Origin: AC-50 sp035640455
GTDB lineage: Bacteria > Actinomycetota > Thermoleophilia > Gaiellales > Gaiellaceae
Assembly: GCA_035640455.1 (NCBI GenBank)
Contig: DASQWB010000138.1
Coordinates: 1-47,393 of the forward strand
DNA: 47,393 nucleotides
Direction: 5' to 3'
Shown: positions 39,501 to 46,568 of the stretch, in pieces
How the letters are laid out: each line of letters starts with the position of its first letter
Position numbering within the stretch: position 1 is the first letter of the stretch
Made by a program: the position numbers and the translations under genes
The notes under the pieces: model-generated
Database searches by the model: none
What the model saw: the letters and a program-made list of their open reading frames with translations, nothing else
What the model was told of the DNA's origin: nothing

Positions 39501-41219
39501 ATGGCCACCAGCGGGACCGACACGCTCGTCCGGGCAACGTCGCTCGAGGAGCTGCGTGCCGCCGGGCGGCTCGTCGTCCACCTCGACGGGCACACGCTCG
39601 CGCTCTTCCTCGAGGGCGACGCCGTCCACGCGTGCGACAACCGCTGCCCGCACATGGGCTTCCCGCTGCACCGGGGGACGATCAAGGATGGGATCCTCAC
39701 GTGCCACTGGCACCACGCGCGCTTCGACCTCGGAAGCGGCGGGACGTTCGACCAGTGGGCCGACGACCTGCGCATCTACGCGGTCGAGGTGCGCGACGGC
39801 GACGTGCTCGTCGACCTCTCCCCGCGGCGCGATCCGGTCGCGCATCAGCGCAAGCGGCTCCGCGACGGCCTCGAGCGCGACATCGGGCTCGTGATCGCGA
39901 AGGCCGTCGTGACGCTCACCGACGCGGGCATCGACCCGGCGGAGCCGTACGCGATCGGCCTCGACTTCGGCGTCCGCAACCGCCGCGACGGCTGGGGACA
40001 AGGCCTGACGATGCATACCTGCTTCATGAACCTGCTGCCGCTCCTCGAGCCAGGGGACCGGAAGGCGGCGCTCTACCACGGGCTCACGGCCGTGGCGGTC
40101 GACTCCGACGGCGAGCCGCCACGCTTCCAGATCGACCCGCTCCCGGACGACGCCTCGCTGGCTTCGCTCAAGGCCTGGTTCCGACAGTTCGTCGAGGTGC
40201 GCGACGCCGAGGGCGCCGAGCGCTGCCTCGTCTCGGCCGTCCGCGCCGGCGGCGGGTCGGCGGAGCTCGCGGACATGCTCTTCGCGGCCGCCACCGACCA
40301 TCGCTACATCCGCGGCGGCCACGTCCTCGACTTCACGAACAAGGCTCTCGAGGGCCTCGACGCGGCCGGTTGGGAGCGCGCCGAGCCGGTGCTGGCAAGC
40401 CTCACGAGCGAGTACGCGAACGCAGAGCGGATGGAGGAGGCGAACGAGTGGCGCCACCCGATCGACCTCGTCGCGATCCTCGAGCGCTCGTTCGGCGAGC
40501 TGCAAGGGGCGGTTCGGCCCGGCGAGTGGGACGGGCGGGCGGGGCTCGTCGACGTCCTGCTCGGCGAGGATCCGCAGGCGATTGCCGACGCGCTGCTCGC
40601 GGCGCTTCGCGAGGGCGCGACGGCGGAGCAGCTCGCCGGCGCCGTCGCGTACGCGGCCGCGCTGCGGATCGCGCGCTTCCCGACCTCGAACGAGTTCGGC
40701 GACTGGGACACAGCCCTTCACACGTTCACGTTCGCGAACGCCGTCCAGCAGGGCCTGCGGCGGGCGCCGTCGCTCGAGCTCCTCCGCGGCGTGTTCGACG
40801 CGGCGATGAGCGTCTACCTCGACCGCTTCCTCAACGTGCCCGCCGTCCGACTGCCGGAGGCGGACACGGCGGCGCATCCCGACGAGCTGCCGCGCCTCCT
40901 CGACAAGCAGCAGCAGGTGAACGAGGTGGGGGTGCTGGTTGCCTCGTACCTCGGTGCCGGTGGCGACGACGCGCGCCTGCTCGCGGCGCTGGGCGCGGCG
41001 CTGCTGAGGGAGGACCGCGACTTCCACACGATCCAGTGCGTCGAGGCGGCGTTCCGGCAGTACCGCGACCTGCGCGGCACCGACGCGGGAACCCACGTCC
41101 TCGTCGCCGCGGCCCGCTACCTGGCGGCGCACGCGCCGACGATGCGGGCGCAGCGGCAGACGCTCGACATCGCCCGCCGGCTCCAGCGCGGCGAGCGGCT
41201 GTACGAAGACGTAGCCTGA
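39501..41219 (+). CDS. Rieske [2Fe-2S] protein with large uncharacterised domain
   Basis: A 572-aa protein. Residues 8-105 are a Rieske domain with 'CDNRCPHMGFPLHRG' (Cys49, His51) and 'LTCHWHHARFD' (Cys68, His71). Residues about 115-572 are helical and not recognised. They contain conserved-looking His spots ('LTMHTCFMNLLPLL', 'ALYHGLTAVAVD', 'DHRYIRGGHVLDFTNKALE') and 'ALHTFTFANAVQQGLRR'. A cluster domain in front of a histidine-rich helical part suggests electron delivery to a second redox or metal site, but this is inference. ATG 39501. It lies 80 bases after the regulator. Confidence 0.85.
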   Translation: MATSGTDTLVRATSLEELRAAGRLVVHLDGHTLALFLEGDAVHACDNRCPHMGFPLHRGTIKDGILTCHWHHARFDLGSGGTFDQWADDLRIYAVEVRDGDVLVDLSPRRDPVAHQRKRLRDGLERDIGLVIAKAVVTLTDAGIDPAEPYAIGLDFGVRNRRDGWGQGLTMHTCFMNLLPLLEPGDRKAALYHGLTAVAVDSDGEPPRFQIDPLPDDASLASLKAWFRQFVEVRDAEGAERCLVSAVRAGGGSAELADMLFAAATDHRYIRGGHVLDFTNKALEGLDAAGWERAEPVLASLTSEYANAERMEEANEWRHPIDLVAILERSFGELQGAVRPGEWDGRAGLVDVLLGEDPQAIADALLAALREGATAEQLAGAVAYAAALRIARFPTSNEFGDWDTALHTFTFANAVQQGLRRAPSLELLRGVFDAAMSVYLDRFLNVPAVRLPEADTAAHPDELPRLLDKQQQVNEVGVLVASYLGAGGDDARLLAALGAALLREDRDFHTIQCVEAAFRQYRDLRGTDAGTHVLVAAARYLAAHAPTMRAQRQTLDIARRLQRGERLYEDVA

Positions 41220-41241
41220 CCTCTCCGTACTCTCCTCAGGC

Positions 41242-41667
41242 ATGGCGCAGATCAAGACCCTGACCGCAGCGGTCGCGCTCGCCGCCGCGGTCCTGGGCGG
41301 CTCGTCGGCGAGCGGCGCCGCCATGCCCGCCGCGCAGGCCAAGAAGCCGCCCGTCTACCTTCTCGACCCCGGGCTCGGCGAGCTCGCCGTCCGGCCCGAG
41401 TACATCTCGTTCAAGATCGAGGCTCAGCGGTTCACCTGGATCCGCAACCTCCGGTGGCGGACGTGGGGCGGTGAGACGGCGCGGGGGCGCGGCCTCTTCG
41501 AGTCGTGTGCCGGCGGGCATTGCAGCCGAGCCACCGTCGCAGTGCGCCTGTGGCGCCGCCGGCCGCGGCACTGCTCGACCGGCTCGTCGTACACGCGGAT
41601 CACGTACGTCCTTCACGGGCGGCCGGTGACGCGGCGGGCCGACCCCTACGTCTGCGAGAACGACTGA
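41242..41667 (+). CDS. Secreted hypothetical protein (141 aa)
   Basis: An N-terminal signal peptide (cleavage near Ala27) precedes a domain with 'YLLDPGLGELAVRPEYISFK' and 'WIRNLRWRTWGGETARGRG'. Four cysteines ('ESCAGGHCSRA', 'RHCSTGSSY', 'YVCEND') could form two disulfides. Such proteins are common in actinobacteria; function unknown. It starts 22 bases after the Rieske gene. Confidence 0.75.
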   Translation: MAQIKTLTAAVALAAAVLGGSSASGAAMPAAQAKKPPVYLLDPGLGELAVRPEYISFKIEAQRFTWIRNLRWRTWGGETARGRGLFESCAGGHCSRATVAVRLWRRRPRHCSTGSSYTRITYVLHGRPVTRRADPYVCEND

Positions 41668-41758
41668 GCCGGCCGATCACTCGAACTGGGCTGGCGCACC
41701 CGCCGAAGCTCGCTCATCGTGAGACGAGGGATCACTCTCGGCTGGGGAGCTGCGGTTC

Positions 41759-42130
41759 ATGGGGAAGCTGCTTGCGATCGGGGTCGCCGTCGCGGTCGGC
41801 GCGGTCGCGTACGTCGGCCACGCTCGGAGCGCGAGCGTCGGCCAGGTCGCGCGCTGCATGCGGCATGCGGGCTCCACGGTGCGTCCGGCACGGGCCTCGC
41901 AGTGGGCGAGCCTCGTCCAACGCGGCGACGTCTACGAGCTCGACCTCGACGGCGACCGGGGCACGCTGCTCCGGCTCGGATCGGGCGTCGGCCCGGCGCA
42001 GGTGCAGCATGCGCTCGACGCCGCCGGCACCGACCTCACGGATCAGGCCTCCGGCCGGATCCTCGTGCTCTGGCGCGGACGCCCGGCCGCGCGCTCGGCG
42101 GCGGCGCTGAACCGCTGCCTGCACCTGTAG
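41759..42130 (+). CDS. Small anchored or secreted protein with a duplicated 3' end
   Basis: A 123-aa protein with an N-terminal hydrophobic helix (residues 4-19), then an acidic/aliphatic domain around 'VARCMRHAGSTVRPARASQW' and ending 'AALNRCLHL'. Two cysteines may pair. The last 28 bases including the TAG stop belong to a 45-bp unit repeated perfectly right after it. Function unknown. Confidence 0.65.
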   Translation: MGKLLAIGVAVAVGAVAYVGHARSASVGQVARCMRHAGSTVRPARASQWASLVQRGDVYELDLDGDRGTLLRLGSGVGPAQVQHALDAAGTDLTDQASGRILVLWRGRPAARSAAALNRCLHL

Positions 42131-42192
42131 ATCCGCGAGCTCGGCTCGGCGCTGAACCGCTGCCTGCACCTGTAGATCCGCGAGCTCGGCTC
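42103..42192 (+). repeat. Perfect 45-bp tandem duplication across a stop codon
   Basis: Unit 42103-42147 is repeated without a mismatch at 42148-42192. The first copy carries the end and stop of the 123-aa gene. Because 45 is a multiple of 3, loss of the first TAG would extend the protein by 15 codons that repeat its own tail. Confidence 0.9.
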
Positions 42193-42237
42193 GGCCCGTC
42201 GCAGCCGGCAAGGATCACCGACAGGCACGCTTACGCG

Positions 42238-43254
42238 CTAGCGAGCATACGCTGCGGCGGCGCGCCGCCAGAAGCTCGAGTCCCAGACCCGCGCATACGG
42301 CACGGGCTTCGCGAGCTCGTGGGCGTGGATCCAGAAGCGAACCGTGCGCGCGTGCTGCGCCGGGGTGACGGGCTCGCCGCGAAGCGGCCAGGCGCGCGTC
42401 CGCCGGTAGAACGCGTAGAGGCGTGGGGCAAGGCGGGCGTCCGGCCCCTCGAGCACCGATCGGCGGGCGGTCTCGATCCAGACGCGTCGTCCCGCCGGGG
42501 TGTAGACGAACGCGTAGCCGGCGAGGAGGCCGTCGACGACGCGCTGCAGCTGCGCGCGGTGCATCCGCTCGTAGCTCTGCGAGACGACCCATACCGTCTG
42601 CGCCGACCGCGGCCGGAAATCGGCGAGCCGGGCGAGGACGACGAGGCTCCGGCCACGCCCCAGGAGCTGCTGGTAGGCGGCCTCGTCCAAGACGGCGGCG
42701 TCGACCTTCCCCGCCGCGAGCGCGTCCGCCCGGGCGGTGGGAGCCCCGAGCGCGCTCAGCTTGACGTCCGACGTCGGCACCTCCGCGCGCGCGAGCGCCT
42801 CGCGCACGAGCGTCTCGCCGTCGAGCCCCGGCTGGTCGTAGCCGACGCGCCGGCCGCGGAGCGCCTCGACCGAGTCGATTCCGGGCCGCGCGGCGAGCAC
42901 GAAGTCGGACGCCATGTTCGCGCCGAGGACGACGCGCAGGCGCGCGCCCTCGTCGGCGGCCCGGATCGCGGTCGAGTACGGCATCGTCGCGAGCTGGACG
43001 TCGCCGCGCACGAGCGCCACGACGGCCTCGGCGACGCCGCCGAGGTAGCGGATCCGGGCGGTGATCCCCGACCGGCGCCGGAGCCGCTCGAATGCAATCC
43101 GGTCGGCGACGTCGCCCGCGTCGAAGGCGAACGCGTACCCGACCTCGAGCGCCGGCGGGCGCGAATTATCGCCTCGACGGGCGCCGTCGCCGCATCCCGC
43201 GAGGGTGATCAACGTAGCGGCGAGGACGAGGACGAGCGGGCGGGAGCCGGGCAC
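42238..43254 (-). CDS. Substrate-binding lipoprotein, SsuA/THI5-like
   Basis: A 338-aa protein with a lipobox 'LITLAGC' (Cys21). The body is an NMT1/SsuA-type binding protein: 'LEVGYAFAFDAGDVADRI', 'GDVQLATMPYSTAIRAADEG', 'SVEALRGRRVGYDQPG' and 'GETLVREALARAEVPTSDV'. These bind taurine, nitrate, thiamine precursors or similar; the ligand is not clear. There is no permease or ATPase next to it, so it may be an orphan partner of a distant importer. GTG 43254 start. Confidence 0.84.
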   Translation of the reverse strand: MPGSRPLVLVLAATLITLAGCGDGARRGDNSRPPALEVGYAFAFDAGDVADRIAFERLRRRSGITARIRYLGGVAEAVVALVRGDVQLATMPYSTAIRAADEGARLRVVLGANMASDFVLAARPGIDSVEALRGRRVGYDQPGLDGETLVREALARAEVPTSDVKLSALGAPTARADALAAGKVDAAVLDEAAYQQLLGRGRSLVVLARLADFRPRSAQTVWVVSQSYERMHRAQLQRVVDGLLAGYAFVYTPAGRRVWIETARRSVLEGPDARLAPRLYAFYRRTRAWPLRGEPVTPAQHARTVRFWIHAHELAKPVPYARVWDSSFWRRAAAAYAR

Positions 43255-43293
43255 CGGCCGCTGAGTCTATGGTCCGGTCGCGCCGTCTCCGAA

Positions 43294-43323
43294 GCCGGAG
43301 CGCCGAGCGAGCGACGCTCCGGC
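43294..43323 (-). terminator. Stem-loop after the Thr-rich protein gene
   Basis: GCCGGAGCG and CGCTCCGGC form a 9-bp perfect stem around a 12-base loop, 13 bases beyond the stop at 43337. No T run, so it may slow rather than end transcription. Confidence 0.5.
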
Positions 43324-43336
43324 CGCTCGTCTTCGC

Positions 43337-43795
43337 CTAGGGCTTCTTGCCGTGGCCGCTGCCGCGCGAGCCGCTCTTGCCCTTCGACTTGCCCTTGGAC
43401 TTCCCCTTCGCGTGCGCCTTGTCCGCCGCCTTCATCTTCTTGATCTTCGCCGCCGTGCACGCGCCGAGCACGTCGCCGTGACGCAGGTGCGCGGGAACCG
43501 CGTTCTGGCTCACCCTGATCGTCACGAACGGGTGCTTCTTCGAGTGCGTCCGGTGGCAGATCGTCACCTTCTTCTCCGTCGTCGTCGTCGTGGTGGTGGT
43601 CGTGCTCGTCGACGTGGTGGTCGTGGTGGTGGTGGTCGTGGTGGTGGTGGTCGTGGTGGTGGTGGTCGTCGAGCCGGTCGTGCTCGAGGACTGGAGGAGC
43701 GCGGCCGGCCCTTGTCCGGCCGCCATCGACGCGGCGGCGACGCCGGCCAGCGCAAGCATGAGGCCGACGGCAATTCCCGCAAACGCTCTTCGCAC
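43337..43795 (-). CDS. Secreted Thr-rich linker protein with a Cys/His domain
   Basis: A 152-aa protein: signal peptide (about 1-26), a linker of over 35 residues that is almost only Thr (about 38-73), a short domain 'VTICHRTHSKKHPFVTIRVS' running to 'HGDVLGAC', and a Lys/Gly-rich basic tail (KGKSKGKSKGK). The CHxT...HGDxxGxC pattern recurs in secreted actinobacterial proteins without known role. The Thr linker is coded by a 12-bp repeat that could change length. The linker and tail suggest a wall- or surface-associated protein. Confidence 0.75.
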   Translation of the reverse strand: MRRAFAGIAVGLMLALAGVAAASMAAGQGPAALLQSSSTTGSTTTTTTTTTTTTTTTTTTTSTSTTTTTTTTTEKKVTICHRTHSKKHPFVTIRVSQNAVPAHLRHGDVLGACTAAKIKKMKAADKAHAKGKSKGKSKGKSGSRGSGHGKKP

Positions 43796-43857
43796 TCTTA
43801 CCTCCGATCGTCAGGGCCGCAATGTTCGGAGGGGGGCTTTGAGCTTACTCCTATACA

Positions 43858-44208
43858 TCAGCGAGTGCGAGTCCCGGCCGCCTCGACGACGTCGAGCACG
43901 TGCTCCTCGGCGCCGGCCCGGATCAGGTCGACGAGCCGCCGCCCGCCGACGAGCCCGGCGCGCCGGTTCAGCACCTCGGCGAGCTCCGCCTCGTCGAGGC
44001 CGACCTCGCGCGCCGTGCGCACGAGCCGCTCGACGAAGGGCAGCGGCCGGCCGCTCTCGTCGAACTGCCAGGCCGGATACAGGTACTCCTGCGTGCCGGG
44101 CTTGCGAACCGCGTAGAGCTCGCCGGACCGGCGCATCGCGTCGATGCGCGCCGACTGCATGCCGAGCTTTGCGGCGAGCCAGGCCGTGGTCAGGGCGCTT
44201 TCGGCCAC
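43858..44208 (-). CDS. Small DNA-binding-like protein (116 aa)
   Basis: Starts MAESALTTAWLAAKLGMQSA and continues 'RIDAMRRSGELYAVRKPGT', which looks like an excisionase/MerR-type winged helix-turn-helix. A helical C-terminal part ('LDEAELAEVLNRRAGLVGG', 'VDLIRAGAEEHVLDVV') is reminiscent of Xre/MbcA-type antitoxin tails. No toxin gene is adjacent. GTG 44208 has aggagaa before it. It diverges from the universal stress gene with 69 bases between. Confidence 0.66.
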   Translation of the reverse strand: MAESALTTAWLAAKLGMQSARIDAMRRSGELYAVRKPGTQEYLYPAWQFDESGRPLPFVERLVRTAREVGLDEAELAEVLNRRAGLVGGRRLVDLIRAGAEEHVLDVVEAAGTRTR

Positions 44209-44277
44209 GCGACCATTCTCCTCGTTCAGAATCGCTCCGTGCGCATCAGACGCCAGCGGCCCACAGGCCCCCCGGCA

Positions 44278-44652
44278 GTGCGGCGGATCGTCGTCGCGAC
44301 CGACCGGTCGGAAAGCGCCGACCGCGCCGCCGCTTGGGCGATGGACATGGCCGAGCGCTACGAGGCCGAGCTCGTCGTCGTCCAGGTGGTCGAGAAAGCG
44401 TCGCCGGAGGTCGAGGCGGAGCTCGCGCGGTTCGCCGGAGCGGCCGGCGCTCGGGCCCGGGTCGTCGCCGACGCCGACCCGTCGGGAGCGATCGTGCGCA
44501 CCGCCCTCGAGGAGAGGGCCGACGTGCTCGTCGTCGGAAACGTCGGCATGAGCGGCCGCCGCGAGTTCCTGCTCGGCAACGTCCCGAATCGCGTCTCCCA
44601 CAACGCGCCCTGCACGGTCGTGATCGTCGACACCTCCGGCGGGCGGCGGTGA
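44278..44652 (+). CDS. Universal stress protein (UspA family)
   Basis: About 124 aa. 'RRIVVATDRSESADRAAAWA' is the first strand and loop; 'ADVLVVGNVGMSGRREFLLG' followed by 'NVPNRVSHNAPCTVVIVDT' is the ATP-binding G-x2-G-x9-G(S/N) region, so it is probably a nucleotide-binding UspA. GTG 44278 gives the usual start just before strand 1; GTG 44239 would add 13 residues. Its stop overlaps the next gene (GTGA). Confidence 0.87.
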   Translation: MRRIVVATDRSESADRAAAWAMDMAERYEAELVVVQVVEKASPEVEAELARFAGAAGARARVVADADPSGAIVRTALEERADVLVVGNVGMSGRREFLLGNVPNRVSHNAPCTVVIVDTSGGRR

Positions 44653-46232
44653 GCGAGCGCGTCGAGGGGCCGCTCCTCGGCCGGGCGACGCGCATCGCCA
44701 CCGTGCTGGCGAAGCACGGCCTGCGCGAGCGCCGCTCCGACGAGCCGCTGCGCGAGCGCGCGAAGCGGCTGCGGGCAGCACTCGAGGAGCTCGGCCCGAC
44801 GTTCGCGAAGCTCGGCCAGGTGCTCTCGACGCGCCCCGACCTCCTGCCGCCGGAGGTGATCGAGGAGCTCTCGACGCTCCAGGACCGCGTGCCGCCGCTC
44901 GCGGAGGCCGAGGTCGTGGCGGTGATGGAGGAGGAGCTCGGAGTGCCCTGGGAGGACGTCTTCGCCGAGATCGACCCCGAGCCGATCGCGGCCGGGACGA
45001 TCGCGCAGGTCCACGGTGCGCGGCTCGAGAGCGGCGACCGGGTCGTCGTCAAGGTGCAGCGCCCGACGGCGCGCGACGAGATCATGCGCGACGTCGGCCT
45101 CCTCCGCCTCTTCGCGGAGAAGGCGGGCGCGCGGCCGGCCTTCCGCGACCTGCTCGACCTGCCGCTCGTCGTCGAGCAGCTCGCCGAGTCGCTCCAGCGC
45201 GAGCTCGACTTCCGCGAGGAGGCCGGCCACATCGAGCGGCTTGGCCGCGTCCTCGCGCCGTACGAACGGCTCGGCGTTCCCAGTGTCTACGAGCAGCTGT
45301 CGACGTCGCGGCTCCTCGTCCTCCAGGAGATCGGCGGCGTGCCCGTGCGCGAGGCGCCGGCCGGCGCGGCCCGCCTCGAGGCGGCGCGGCAGCTCCTCGA
45401 TGCCTACTACCTGCAGATCCTCGGCGAGGGCTTCTTCCACGCCGACCCGCACCCGGGGAACCTGCTCTGGTGGCAGGACCGCGTCTGGTTCCTCGACTTC
45501 GGGATGGTGGGCGAGGTCGAGCCGCGGGTACGCGCGCTCGTCCTGCTCGTGCTGCTCGCGTTCTGGCGCGAGGATGCCGCCTTCCTCGGCGAGCTGCTCG
45601 TAATCCTCGCCGGCGAAGAGGCGCCGGCCGACGTGGACATGGCCGTGCTGGAAGACGACCTGGCGCGCTTCATCGCCCGCTTCCGCGTCGGCTCGCTCCG
45701 CGACCTCCAGCTCGGGCCGATGCTCCAAGGGCTGACGGAGATCGGCTTGCAGCACGGCATCCCCGCGCCGGCCTCGCTCGCGCTCGCCGGCAAGGCGTTC
45801 GCGCAGGTGCAGCTGACGGTGGCCGAGCTCGACCCGACCCTCGACCCCTTCGCCGTCTTCAGCCGCCATGTCCTCCGCGGGTTGGTCGACCAGGCGTTGA
45901 GCGGTCTCGACCCGCAGCGCGTGCTCTACGAGGCGCAGAAGCTCCGGCTGCGCCTCACCCGTCTCATCGACGCCTTCGAGCGGGTGACCGGGGCACGGCC
46001 GGGCGCGAGGCTCCAGGTCGACTTCCGCGGCACGCTGCCGCTCGAGCGGCGCCTCGACCGGCTCGGCCGGCGCCTCGCGGTCGCCGGGATCAGCGGCGCG
46101 GCCTTGATCGCGAGCGGCGTGACCGCGGCCTCGACCCATGTCGCCGACTGGGTGCCGGCGACGTTCGGCGGCGTCGCCGCCTTCTTCGGCGCGCTGCTCC
46201 TCTTGGACGTCCTCCGCCGCCGCGAGCGCTAG
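44649..46232 (+). CDS. ABC1/AarF/UbiB-family atypical kinase
   Basis: A 527-aa protein. 'GPTFAKLGQVLSTRPDLLP' holds the KxGQ motif, 'AAGTIAQVHGARL' the Ala-rich loop, 'VVVKVQRP' the kinase Lys, 'EGFFHADPHPGNLLW' the catalytic loop and 'VWFLDFGMVGE' the DFG. Two hydrophobic helices lie at the C-terminus (about 475-518). The family supports isoprenoid quinone synthesis; the exact substrate is unknown. It is translationally coupled to UspA (GTGA), so quinone or membrane upkeep may be stress-linked. Confidence 0.92.
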   Translation: MSERVEGPLLGRATRIATVLAKHGLRERRSDEPLRERAKRLRAALEELGPTFAKLGQVLSTRPDLLPPEVIEELSTLQDRVPPLAEAEVVAVMEEELGVPWEDVFAEIDPEPIAAGTIAQVHGARLESGDRVVVKVQRPTARDEIMRDVGLLRLFAEKAGARPAFRDLLDLPLVVEQLAESLQRELDFREEAGHIERLGRVLAPYERLGVPSVYEQLSTSRLLVLQEIGGVPVREAPAGAARLEAARQLLDAYYLQILGEGFFHADPHPGNLLWWQDRVWFLDFGMVGEVEPRVRALVLLVLLAFWREDAAFLGELLVILAGEEAPADVDMAVLEDDLARFIARFRVGSLRDLQLGPMLQGLTEIGLQHGIPAPASLALAGKAFAQVQLTVAELDPTLDPFAVFSRHVLRGLVDQALSGLDPQRVLYEAQKLRLRLTRLIDAFERVTGARPGARLQVDFRGTLPLERRLDRLGRRLAVAGISGAALIASGVTAASTHVADWVPATFGGVAAFFGALLLLDVLRRRER

Positions 46233-46280
46233 CGCCGCACACGCGCCCTCCCGAGCCACGGCCGCGCGTTCGAGCGATAC

Positions 46281-46338
46281 CTGTGGCAGGGCCGAGCGTT
46301 CGCCTCCACAGCGGTGACTGTCACGTGACAGTCACCGC
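46281..46338. repeat. Abutting inverted repeats, one a perfect 28-bp palindrome
   Basis: CTGTGG (46281-46286) pairs with CCACAG (46306-46311). Starting at the shared G46311 is a perfect 28-bp palindrome (46311-46338) centred on CACGTG, with arms GCGGTGACTGTCA. They lie 49-106 bases after the kinase stop. The palindrome could be a dimeric regulator's operator or a very stable RNA stem. The rest of the gap (46233-46280, 46339-46397) shows nothing recognisable. Confidence 0.75.
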
Positions 46339-46397
46339 CGTCCGCCCTCCCCACGTCCCGTTCGGCGGCGCGCGACACGGATCGGTGCCGGGTACCG

Positions 46398-46514
46398 CTA
46401 ACGGGCGCGGCGTCGGCGGCGCGGGAGACGCCGCTCGACGAGCCGCGCCGCGAGGGCCATTAGGCCGCCGAGGAAGGCGCGCTCGAGCCGGGCCACCGCT
46501 CTCCGCCGGCTCAC
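46398..46514 (-). CDS. Possible small basic protein (38 aa)
   Basis: GTG 46514 to TAG 46398 reads MSRRRAVARLERAFLGGLMA, continues 'LAARLVERRLPRRRRRAR' and stops. A short hydrophobic helix sits between two Arg-rich ends, like small membrane-linked proteins of actinobacteria. Nearly all third codon positions are G or C. There is no convincing Shine-Dalgarno, so the call rests on composition and the vacant strand. Confidence 0.4.
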   Translation of the reverse strand: MSRRRAVARLERAFLGGLMALAARLVERRLPRRRRRAR

Positions 46515-46568
46515 CTCGCCGCACCTCGCATGGCGTTAGCTTCTCAGAGCCAAGGCCTTCGGGAGAAG

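Noticed and set aside
43590..44648. N-terminal extension of the AarF-type kinase reading frame (880 aa)
   Set aside because: It begins with a poly-Val run that is antisense to the Thr linker and overlaps UspA; the kinase start is fixed by the GTGA overlap at 44649.
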